Positions 46,864-54,177 of a DNA stretch of 64,000 nt are shown piece by piece. A model generated the notes under the pieces. It did no database searches. It was not told the origin of the DNA and was given only the letters and a program-made list of their open reading frames with translations. Origin of the DNA: VXYL01 sp965203685 (GTDB taxonomy: Bacteria; Pseudomonadota; Gammaproteobacteria; Pseudomonadales; Azotimanducaceae). Within the stretch, counting starts at the first letter, position 1; every line of letters begins with the position of its first letter. Position numbers and translations under genes: made by a program. Location of the stretch: NCBI GenBank assembly GCA_965203685.1, contig OZ241908.1, forward strand, positions 3,348,001 to 3,412,000. The letters are read 5' to 3'.

Positions 46864-46959
46864 CAAAAGTGGACCGGACCGCCGCCAGCCTCCCCGAAAG
46901 TGTGCAGCTTTCCGTCGGCAGAAATGTGCAGTTTTCAGTTGACATTGACACTCCCTAAC
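46864..46959. mobile_element. Remnant end of an IS21-like element
   Basis: Read on the minus strand, the segment begins TGTCAATGTCAACTGAAAA. On the plus strand three spaced related words occur: CAAAAGTGGACC, CGAAAGTGTGCAG and AGAAATGTGCAG. Terminal TGTCAA with multiple subterminal GTGNNC repeats is what I associate with IS21-family ends. No transposase remains and no second end was seen. It separates the receptor gene from its apparent promoter. Identification is from memory of the pattern. Confidence 0.4.
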
Positions 46960-47355
46960 GGCGTAACTTGCCCCGCCCAGAGCGGGGGCCCCGCAAAGGT
47001 CGGCGATCACGAGTCCATACGCTGCCGTTGCGCCACGACGAGCGCGGATGCAAGCGGATTTCGCGGTCTCCGCGCTCGTACGAGCTGTCCGTGCTTAGCC
47101 GCAGCGATCATACCGAACTCCACACCTGGGCGTGTTCGCAAACGGTTCCTTTTTCGAGCGAAATCCGTGTACTTTCCGTCAAGGAGACCCCGGTTCGATT
47201 CCGATCGCACCGTGCGCGTTCTCCCCGTGGCCGCGCTCGTCCTGCGCATGGCCGTCAAGCAGCTGATGTATGTCATTTCCGTTGCTGGCTCGAAGCGTCC
47301 ATTCTTGCGAACGCGAGGGTGCCGACCGTAGGGAACGCGCACACCGACCTGATCG
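46960..47355. other. Intergenic region between the TonB receptor and the CRISPR array
   Basis: No convincing gene. It holds a shared element (47165-47185), TTTGCGAAC on the minus strand (47134-47142) and a TATGAT box (47107-47112), in the arrangement seen upstream of the adhesin. A tRNA-like D-arm (GTGGCGCAACGGCAGCG, minus strand, around 47030-47048) is present without the rest of a tRNA. Confidence 0.5.
47165..47185 (+). promoter_or_regulatory. Shared intergenic element, copy e
   Basis: CCGTGTACTTTCCGTC followed by AAGGA. On the minus strand it lies 52 nt before TATGAT, exactly the spacing found for the adhesin copy. Confidence 0.55.
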
Positions 47356-48176
47356 GTTTCATCCCCGCCAGCGCGCGGAAGCCGGATACTGGTCGAGCCA
47401 TTCCGTCGCAAACTGGGGTCCATCCCCGCCTACGCGGGGAAGCCCTACCAGCCCCGCCGTTTCTTGGTCAAGACCAAGGTCCATCCCCGCCTACGCGGGG
47501 AAGCCGCCGTCGCCGGTCGCCAAATTGGCGGGCCAGTGGGTCCATCCCCGCCTACGCGGGGAAGCCCAGGAAAACCGCGCCGCCCACAGCCGCACCACGG
47601 GTCCATCCCCGCCTACGCGGGGAAGCCTTGGTGCAGTTCAGGCCCGAGGCGCAGGTTCAGGGTCCATCCCCGCCTACGCGGGGAAGCCGCCGTGGTGGCT
47701 GCGCTCTCTCCCGTCCTCTTGGGTCCATCCCCGCCTACGCGGGGAAGCCCGCTTGGGAATGGTCTAGTAGTCTTTCGGGCCGGGTCCATCCCCGCCTACG
47801 CGGGAAAGCCCGAGGACGGGCGCGTCGAGGCCAGCTTCAACGGGGTCCATCCCCGCCTACGCGGGGAAGCCCAACGATGGCCGCGTAGGCGGGCCAATCG
47901 TCGGGGTCCATCCCCGCCTACGCGGGGAAGCCGACCTTGGCCTTGGCGACAACATCTATGGCGCGGGTCCATCCCCGCCTACGCGGGGAAGCCAGAGCTA
48001 GGCGCGAGGCTGTAATGTCCCGGCAGGGTCCATCCCCGCCTACGCGGGGAAGCCCCGACGCAGTGTGCGAACTGAACCGCCTGTGGGGGTCCATCCCCGC
48101 CTACGCGGGGAAGCCGGCCCGGGTCGCACTGGCCTTGCAGGCTGACGGGGTCCATCCCCGCCTACGCGGGGAAGCC
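47356..48176 (-). CRISPR. Type I-E CRISPR array, 14 repeats and 13 spacers
   Basis: Repeats of 28 bp with the palindromic core CCCCGCCTACGCGGGG start at 47417, 47478, 47539, 47600, 47661, 47722, 47783, 47844, 47905, 47966, 48027, 48088 and 48149. Spacing is exactly 61 bp, so all spacers are 33 nt (or 32 plus a conserved adjoining G). A degenerate terminal repeat lies at 47356-47383, and the repeat at 47783 has a G-to-A change. Read on the minus strand the repeat starts GGCTTCCCCGCG, matching type I-E repeats. The decayed repeat at the left end and cas2 at the right end both place the leader on the right, so transcription is leftward. Confidence 0.98.
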
Positions 48177-48226
48177 TCTAGGCATTAACCCTTTGAAACT
48201 ACGATAAACTGTTAAAGATCTTCTTG
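48177..48226 (-). promoter_or_regulatory. CRISPR leader
   Basis: About 50 bp between the cas2 stop and the first repeat, AT-rich against the local background (contains AACAGTTTATCGTAG and TTTCAAAGGG on the minus strand). It is short for a type I-E leader, so promoter elements may extend into cas2. Confidence 0.7.
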
Positions 48227-48520
48227 CTAGGCGCGCTTCACGAGCAGCACGCCATCGGCGTCTTGGATTTCCTTGGGCGGGTCGCCGAGATGCCGGAGCG
48301 ACACGCCACCGGACTGACTCGCGTCGCGCCAGATCATGGCAACGGCCCCGCTGCCCAGCGAACGGTACCACCCACGGACAACCGTCCACACGCGCTCCCG
48401 CACGCCGGCGGACAGGTTCGGCGACACATAGACGCCAGGTGCGACCTCCAGCATGACCGATGCAAGAAATCCCCGATAGCGGGCTTCAACATCACGCGTA
48501 ACAACCACGGTCATCGGCAT
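48227..48520 (-). CDS. cas2: CRISPR integrase subunit Cas2 (type I-E)
   Basis: 97 residues from ATG 48520, whose A is also the last base of the cas1 stop (TGATG). The sequence is the type I-E form of Cas2: MTVVVTRDVEARYRGFLASV, EVAPGVYVSPNLSAGVRERVW, and AVAMIWRDASQSGG. Cas2 dimers bridge two Cas1 dimers in the complex that inserts new spacers at the leader. It is the last cas gene before the leader and array. Confidence 0.95.
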   Translation of the reverse strand: MPMTVVVTRDVEARYRGFLASVMLEVAPGVYVSPNLSAGVRERVWTVVRGWYRSLGSGAVAMIWRDASQSGGVSLRHLGDPPKEIQDADGVLLVKRA

Positions 48521-49407
48521 CAAACGTCCTCCTCCTCCTGATCGAAGAGGCTTTTGATGCGTTCGATCATCTTCGGGATCGTCTTTTCGTGCGCAAGGGT
48601 CCGTCCTGCCGCGCGTCGGGCAAGTCGCTCCACATCCTCGAATGGCGGCGCATCCGCCGCCTTGGCAGCGCGAAAGGCCACCGGAATCGTGATCGAGTCG
48701 CGGAAAAGGTCCGCGACATCCAGAACGAAAGACTGCCCCGGATCCTCATGGATGAAGCCGAGTTGCGGGATCGTCGAGGTCGCCGACACGGCGATTGCCG
48801 CGGCGGCCTCCACCGCACTGGAGACGTGGTTCAACGCCTGATTGGGTAGGTCGCCGGAAGAGGGCCGCGCTCTGTCGTACCATCGACCGCGCCAGCGAAT
48901 GCCGACCTGGGCCGCGACAAGCCGGTACGTCTCCTTCATTCGCGCCCCCTCAACGCCACGCAGCGTGGCGATATCGCGGTGCGGCAGCACCTTCCCGAGC
49001 CTCCACGCGTACATGCGACGGGCAACATCGAGACGCTGGCCCTCGTCGGCCCACGCACGCGCCTGCTTGCGGGCAAGCCCGGACCGGTCGGCGATCAGCG
49101 GCGGCGCCGTGTAGTGACGAACCCCGTCGTCGCCTACCGCCACCAGCGCAGTACCGTGCCGGGCAAGCAGCCGCAGCGCATCGTGGCTGACCATCGTGCC
49201 GGGTCCGATGAGGATCATGGACACACCTTGGAACGGGACAGTGTAGTGGCCCGGAGACAACGGATCGTTGGTTGCCGCGCGGCCCCTGCGCTCGAACGAC
49301 AGCGTCCCGTCGCGAGCATTCAGGGTGCCGCGAGACAGCCACAGCAGACCAGCTCGGTCCACGTGCGGCACACGCGCGGTCTCCAGACCGAGACGGCCCT
49401 TCAGCAT
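48520..49407 (-). CDS. cas1: CRISPR integrase Cas1 (type I-E)
   Basis: 295 residues; GAGGTG lies 7 nt before ATG 49407. The N-terminal beta-sandwich (GTLSFERRG) is followed by the helical catalytic domain. The metal ligands are visible: Glu in LRGVEGARMKETY, His in LGFIHEDPG and Asp in FVLDVADLFRDS. The active site is therefore intact. It catalyses spacer integration with Cas2. An acidic tail (DQEEEDV) ends the protein. Confidence 0.97.
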   Translation of the reverse strand: MLKGRLGLETARVPHVDRAGLLWLSRGTLNARDGTLSFERRGRAATNDPLSPGHYTVPFQGVSMILIGPGTMVSHDALRLLARHGTALVAVGDDGVRHYTAPPLIADRSGLARKQARAWADEGQRLDVARRMYAWRLGKVLPHRDIATLRGVEGARMKETYRLVAAQVGIRWRGRWYDRARPSSGDLPNQALNHVSSAVEAAAAIAVSATSTIPQLGFIHEDPGQSFVLDVADLFRDSITIPVAFRAAKAADAPPFEDVERLARRAAGRTLAHEKTIPKMIERIKSLFDQEEEDV

Positions 49408-49416
49408 GCGCGCACC

Positions 49417-50196
49417 TCAGCGAGCGCCCTTGCCGACCGGTGATGGCGGGCGCAGCAGCAGCATGCCGTAGCCGTACGCCCTGTGTCGGCCAACTCCGCT
49501 TCTGACCCGTCTCGCGAACTCGTCGGGCTTCCTGATCGTGAGTTCACCGTGGATCGTTGCATCCGGCCCTTCGGGGCCCAGGCCGTCACCCCGGACGGCA
49601 CGCGTTCGCCTGAACGCGACCATTCGACACACCGACTCGCGTATTTCCGCCGCGCCGTCGAAGCGCTCGGCAAGCCAACGGATGTAGGCGTTCTCGCGGC
49701 GAACTGTCGACTGTCCCGGCCGAACGGTGTCCGGCGACGACTCCCGAGCCAGCGCGGCAGCGAAGACGTCTATCTCCGAACCTCCGCGCAGGGTACGCCC
49801 CCTCTCGTCCCTCGAGTCCTTGTGCTGACGCCGCACGGGGCGGACGCGCACGTCGAACCCCAGCCGTTGATCGCGCGCGTAGTCCGTGCGCATTGGCTTG
49901 GAGCGCAGCCTCTTCGTGTCCAGTACGTCGAGACAGTCGGGCGTCGCCACGGTGTCCGACATCCTCCGCAGCGAGGATGCGTCGGCGTCGGCGTAGGCGA
50001 ACAGGGACGCTCGGCGACTGCGCGGCGAGTGGAAGAGGCGGAACGGCTGCAGAACGCTCCTTCCGAAGGTGGAACCGAGCAACACGTGGAGCGCGAAGCC
50101 CTCGTCGAACGTTCCTCTGCGGACGAAGCCGCGATCCGCCGCCCATCGGTTGAAGGCGCGCATGTCGACCGGCTGCGCGAGCATGTGCGCGGTCAT
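49417..50196 (-). CDS. cas6e: CRISPR RNA endonuclease Cas6e
   Basis: 259 residues from ATG 50196, overlapping the cas5 stop by four bases (ATGA). Two ferredoxin-like halves are suggested by NRWAADRGFVRRGTFDEGFALH and ATIHGELTIRKPDEFARRV. The C-terminal glycine-rich loop GVGRHRAYGYGMLLL is the family signature. It cuts the repeat hairpin (CCCCGC stem) of pre-crRNA and stays bound as a Cascade subunit. The frame stays open upstream, but the overlap arrangement favours this start. Confidence 0.93.
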   Translation of the reverse strand: MTAHMLAQPVDMRAFNRWAADRGFVRRGTFDEGFALHVLLGSTFGRSVLQPFRLFHSPRSRRASLFAYADADASSLRRMSDTVATPDCLDVLDTKRLRSKPMRTDYARDQRLGFDVRVRPVRRQHKDSRDERGRTLRGGSEIDVFAAALARESSPDTVRPGQSTVRRENAYIRWLAERFDGAAEIRESVCRMVAFRRTRAVRGDGLGPEGPDATIHGELTIRKPDEFARRVRSGVGRHRAYGYGMLLLRPPSPVGKGAR

Positions 50197-50912
50197 GCGT
50201 CCGCCTCCGGTGCCGAAAGCTCGCCTTCGCAGACGCGCCGGGATCCACCGTGCAGTCCGCTCATCCAGTTGCGCTCGTCCGTGACTGCGGTGGTTCGACT
50301 CGAACCGTCGACCCCCTCCGAGGCAGGCCACAGCGCGCGCAGGCGGACCGCGCCATCCGGCGCGATCATGTGCAGTGCGCTACGGACGTCCGGAGCGTCG
50401 TCGACCCAGCCGGCGAAGATCCGGGCCGCCGGCAGACAGGCCTTGCGACCGATGAACAGCGGTCGCGCGGGCCGGTCCAGGGCGCTCGCGAGTTCCTCGA
50501 GCGTCGGCGACTCGTCCACGGGATCCAGCCGGGCAACGCCCGACACGCGCAAATCGGCATGGTAGTCGCGCCATCGCTGGTGGGCGCCGGCGTACGTCCC
50601 GGCGCCGCCGGCCCGCCGGGCCGGTTCTCCGCCAGTGGTCCATGCCGTGTCGCCCTTCCCGATATGTGCCGTCTGGTAGTCGGTGACCGGCCCGAGCACG
50701 GGTTCGTTTTCGCGAAGTGCGCCGAACACCAGGCGTTCCTGCAGCGCCTGGTGTTCCCGACGCATCCCCCGCGTCCAGCCGAGTGCGTTCGCGAACAGCC
50801 CCGTCAGCATGGACTGGGTGGGGAAGTCCGCCGTGATCCCGCGCGCGTCGATCACGGGGCCGCCGAACGACGCCATCGGCGCCTGGAGCCGGAACCTCAG
50901 CCACCGCATCAT
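50193..50912 (-). CDS. cas5e: Cascade subunit Cas5e
   Basis: 239 residues from ATG 50912, overlapping the cas7 stop (ATGA). It starts MMRWLRFRLQAPMASFGGPV, the typical Cas5 first strand with the G-loop, then ADFPTQSMLTGLFANALGW and YQTAHIGKG. It caps the 5' handle of crRNA in Cascade. Near the C terminus an alanine/proline-rich tail follows SGLHGGSRRVCEGELSAPE. Confidence 0.93.
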   Translation of the reverse strand: MMRWLRFRLQAPMASFGGPVIDARGITADFPTQSMLTGLFANALGWTRGMRREHQALQERLVFGALRENEPVLGPVTDYQTAHIGKGDTAWTTGGEPARRAGGAGTYAGAHQRWRDYHADLRVSGVARLDPVDESPTLEELASALDRPARPLFIGRKACLPAARIFAGWVDDAPDVRSALHMIAPDGAVRLRALWPASEGVDGSSRTTAVTDERNWMSGLHGGSRRVCEGELSAPEADA

Positions 50913-52030
50913 GCGTCCCTGTTGCCGGCGACCGCTCCCGCCCACTGCGCGAGATCGGACAGCGGCACCAGGTCGGCGCCCGGCACGGCGGTTCCGGTCA
51001 GACTCATCGCGCGCCTGTCCTCGCCGTTGCCGTACGCCTCGTCGAGACGCCGGAGCTGCGTGGCAAGCGCCGCCTCCGCGTCCTCCACCAGCGGTTCGCA
51101 CGGCCGCCGGAAGGCTTCCGCGAGACTGCGCGGCTGGCTGTCCCCGGCCTCGACCAGCATCCACGTCGCGAAGTCGTACGGTGCGGTCGAGCCGAGCTTC
51201 GCGCCGGGCGAGACGGTGGCAACGAGATGCACCAGCCGCCGTACGACCTCCCCGGCCATGTCGGCGTCGTCGCCCAAGTTCTCGAACAGCTTGCGCCGGT
51301 CGACCACGACGTAACCGTAGAACAGTCCGCTCGTGAGTTCGGTCTCCCCGATGTGATCGGCGCCCGAGTGGTCCTCGACCTCGTGCAGGTCATCCACCAC
51401 CGTGAAGTAGTCGCTCTCGCTTTCCTCCTCGTGCACGGTGAAGGCGTGGGCGACGTGGATGGCGGCGTCGATGTTCGCCTCGATGTCCGCAGTCACCATC
51501 CGCCCGAACAGGGCGGCCGTCAGCCCGCCGGGCAGCGTCGTCGCGTTGCGCAGCGCCTTCAGGTTCGCGTTCGCGCTCTTGCGCCAGTCCACCGCGGCCT
51601 TGGCGGCGCTCGTGGCATCGCCGCCGGACTGCTCCGCCAAGTCGCGCGCCTGACCGGCCAGATAGTCGATCTCCGGCATCCCGAGCAGCAACGGCTGGCG
51701 GGTCTCCGTTCCCTTGTCGCCGTAGACCGCCTTCTGGATCTCGTCGCCAACGGCGGCGACCACTTCATCGGAGTGGCCGCTGGCCCTGAGCGGATCCAGC
51801 ACCTTTCTGGTGACGATCTCCCGGGAGCGCACGGCCGCTGTTGCGCCGTCGATCCCGGAGAGCGCGTACTCGCCGGTGGCCGTGCGCCAGTGCCGCTTGA
51901 GGCACTGCGAGGACACCCGGGTCCGCGTGCTGCCGCCGTAGGACATGCGCTTGGCAAGTCCGGAATCGTCCCTGTTGAGCAGCACGGCGGAATACCCGTG
52001 CAAGGTGTGGATCTGAACGAAGTTAGGCAT
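50909..52030 (-). CDS. cas7e: Cascade backbone subunit Cas7e
   Basis: 373 residues from ATG 52030, eight bases inside the end of cse2, with AAGGAG about 10 nt upstream. Family landmarks: VQIHTLHGYSAVLLNRDDSG, AKRMSYGGSTRTRVSSQCLKRHWR (RNA-binding and DEVQ-like region), and TSGLFYGYVVVDRRKLFENLG. Six copies normally form the crRNA-binding backbone of Cascade. Confidence 0.95.
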   Translation of the reverse strand: MPNFVQIHTLHGYSAVLLNRDDSGLAKRMSYGGSTRTRVSSQCLKRHWRTATGEYALSGIDGATAAVRSREIVTRKVLDPLRASGHSDEVVAAVGDEIQKAVYGDKGTETRQPLLLGMPEIDYLAGQARDLAEQSGGDATSAAKAAVDWRKSANANLKALRNATTLPGGLTAALFGRMVTADIEANIDAAIHVAHAFTVHEEESESDYFTVVDDLHEVEDHSGADHIGETELTSGLFYGYVVVDRRKLFENLGDDADMAGEVVRRLVHLVATVSPGAKLGSTAPYDFATWMLVEAGDSQPRSLAEAFRRPCEPLVEDAEAALATQLRRLDEAYGNGEDRRAMSLTGTAVPGADLVPLSDLAQWAGAVAGNRDA

Positions 52031-52604
52031 CGAGCTCTTGCTCCTTGGTCTGTGGTTGTGCAGCGCGGGCTCTGGACTCGGCCCGGTAGTAGTCCCGCGC
52101 GATGCGCCGGTCCGTGTCCTCGTCGCCACGCACGACGAACCGGGCGAGCGTCCCGACATCGAACCGGCGATGTTCCGCGTCGCGCGCCAGCCGACGACAG
52201 AGACGCACGAGTTGGTCGCCTCGGACCCGGCCCTTCGCGCCGAGCAATCGTGCTAGGCGAAGCTCGGAGAGGCCGGCGCCGTAGAGTGCGCCGCCCATCG
52301 AGAGGCTGGCGTCGTGCGCGGACGCGGCCGTGTCGTCGCCGACCGCTCGGCCGACCGGCGTCAGGATCGCGGTGGCGTGCACCACGGTCGCCCATGCCTC
52401 CGTGCGCTTCGCCGGGATGTCGTGGTCGGCCATCAGCTTCCAGAACGCGGCGGCGCCTGCGCCGGCGAGCGGGCCGCGCCTCAGCGCTGCGGCCGGTCCG
52501 GGATCGAGTCTCGCCACGGCCCGCGCGATGCGCACCGCGATGTCGCCGGTCGACAGCGTGTCGGCCGGGCTTGCGGGATCGTTACGCGCGATTCGCCGTG
52601 CCAT
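52023..52604 (-). CDS. cse2: Cascade small subunit Cse2
   Basis: 193 residues, all-helical and basic: GDIAVRIARAVARLDPGPAAALRRG, FWKLMADHDIPAKRTEAWATVVH, LSELRLARLLGAKG, LVRLCRRLARDAEHRRFDVGTLA. These match the Cse2/CasB pattern. Two copies bridge the Cascade arch and hold the displaced DNA strand. It overlaps the end of cas8e by 23 bases. Confidence 0.92.
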   Translation of the reverse strand: MARRIARNDPASPADTLSTGDIAVRIARAVARLDPGPAAALRRGPLAGAGAAAFWKLMADHDIPAKRTEAWATVVHATAILTPVGRAVGDDTAASAHDASLSMGGALYGAGLSELRLARLLGAKGRVRGDQLVRLCRRLARDAEHRRFDVGTLARFVVRGDEDTDRRIARDYYRAESRARAAQPQTKEQELDA

Positions 52605-54177
52605 CGGGTTCTCCTGTCAGTGCGAGTATTTCCGGTTGATCCGCGAATACCCCCTTCGGGTTGCGAAGGTTGCGCTCGAACGCGCTGTGCGCCTTGGCGC
52701 GTGCCCGATGCCGGCGGATTGCTGGACATGGCACGGTCTCGACCGCCTCCACGAGCAGCCCCCGCGCCGCCGTGACGAGGCCGCGGACGAACGTTGCCCG
52801 GTGGGCCGACGCGGTGCCGTCCTCGCTGGCAAGGAACCGCGCCTCGAGCGCCGGGAAGAACCTTGCGTCCGCCGCACGCTCGAGACGTCGGATGTACAGT
52901 GCGGCGGCGGCGCGATCGGCCTTCCCGAGGTCCGCGGCGGCCTTTCCGCCGCTCGCCGCCGTCGCGATCGCGAAACGCAGCGCGGCGGCGACCGCGGCGA
53001 CCTCCTCGATCTGAGCCCGCGCGATCTCCGCCAGACGGTCGCGATCCGCCTCCCGCCGGAAGGCCCTCGCGACACCTGCAGAAAAGGCGATGTCCGTGCG
53101 CTCGTGATAGCCGTCGGTCCTGCCCTGCCCGCCGGCGACGCCACGCGCGACGAGTGTCCAGCGCTTGTTGGGCGTGTCGCCCACCACCATCGCGGCCGGC
53201 TTGCGGTACTTGTCCGGCTCGAACAGAAGCTCGCTCAACCGCCTGTACGTGAAACCGTTGGCCGACACCGACAGGGCCTTCCCGTCCTCGACGTCCACCG
53301 GCGTCCAGAAGTCCCCGAGGTTGCCCTTGGCGGCCTTGGCGGCCACGCGCGGCTTCCTGGAGCCGGCCGCGAGTGCGCTGAGACGGCCGCCGCGGCACCG
53401 CAGTCTGATCCGTCGGCAGATCTCGATGAAGTACGGGTCGAGCGTGCGGAGGTCCATCGACTCGTTGCCGTCCCAGGGCTCGAGCCAAAGAAGCGCGGTG
53501 CCGCCCTGCGGACGGTAGTACGGCGCCAGACGCTCGAGGATCGCGGGGCGTTCGGCGCGCATCCGGGCGACGTCGTGCAGAACGTGCGCCCCCACCCCCG
53601 CGTCCGCCGGCGCAAGACCGACGCACGGGCGCGCCGAGAAGCCGCCGTTCATGCGGGCGATGCCGTAGTTGCCGGCGCCGAGGAAGCCCGCCATCGTCTG
53701 CAGATCGACGAGTGCGAACGCCCAGTCCTCCGGCGCGTTGGCGGTCGCGACGGTCTGCTTGACATCGTGGTTCTTCGCGGTAACCAGCAGGTCGAGATCG
53801 TCCGGTGCGGAGATGGTTCTGCGATAGTCGCCCAGTCCACCCGGCGCGGCGCACTGAAGGAACGCCGGCACCGCGGGGTCTTCGACGACGAGGTGCCACG
53901 GTTCGTCGTTCGGATACTGCGATGTCAGTGCGCGCAGGGCGGCCGCCCAATCGTCCGGGGCTTCGGGCGTCCACGGCCCTCCCCCGGCGTCCAGGGCGAT
54001 GGTCGCGAGTTGCGCAAGGAACGCATGCCAGGCATGCCGTTGATGCGGACGCAAAGCCGGGAAGTCGAGGACGCGGTCGGCAGCCAGGGCGGCGTAGATC
54101 CCCGGCAGAGACAGCGACTCTCGCACACCGTCCTTGTTGCGGACGGTGATCAGCGCCTCGGAGAGCAGACTATTCAC
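52582..54177 (-). CDS. cas8e: Cascade large subunit Cas8e (Cse1)
   Basis: 531 residues from GTG 54177, overlapping the cas3 stop by GTGA. SLPGIYAALAADRVLDFPALRPHQRHAW is the Cse1 N-terminal pattern. LVTAKNHDVKQTV and GFLGAGNYGIARMNGGFSARP form the conserved centre, and a four-helix bundle with DRAAAALYIRRLER follows. The subunit recognises the PAM and recruits Cas3. The C-terminal tail (NLRNPKGVFADQPEILALTG) is not obviously conserved. Confidence 0.94.
   Translation of the reverse strand: MNSLLSEALITVRNKDGVRESLSLPGIYAALAADRVLDFPALRPHQRHAWHAFLAQLATIALDAGGGPWTPEAPDDWAAALRALTSQYPNDEPWHLVVEDPAVPAFLQCAAPGGLGDYRRTISAPDDLDLLVTAKNHDVKQTVATANAPEDWAFALVDLQTMAGFLGAGNYGIARMNGGFSARPCVGLAPADAGVGAHVLHDVARMRAERPAILERLAPYYRPQGGTALLWLEPWDGNESMDLRTLDPYFIEICRRIRLRCRGGRLSALAAGSRKPRVAAKAAKGNLGDFWTPVDVEDGKALSVSANGFTYRRLSELLFEPDKYRKPAAMVVGDTPNKRWTLVARGVAGGQGRTDGYHERTDIAFSAGVARAFRREADRDRLAEIARAQIEEVAAVAAALRFAIATAASGGKAAADLGKADRAAAALYIRRLERAADARFFPALEARFLASEDGTASAHRATFVRGLVTAARGLLVEAVETVPCPAIRRHRARAKAHSAFERNLRNPKGVFADQPEILALTGEPDGTANRA

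Noticed and set aside
46811..46951. N-terminal extension of the TonB receptor (MSMSTENCTFLPTESCTL...)
   Set aside because: It translates the IS-like end and precedes the natural signal peptide; no ribosome binding site.
47020..47060. tRNA-like D-arm GTGGCGCAACGGCAGCG on the minus strand
   Set aside because: No matching acceptor, anticodon or T-arm can be drawn around it on that strand; a T-arm-like GGTTCGATTCC at 47190 is on the other strand.
47384..48148. Self-targeting spacers matching genes in this window
   Set aside because: I compared spacers by eye with the main genes and saw no match beyond the repeat-derived 13-mer; a proper search is required and was not possible.
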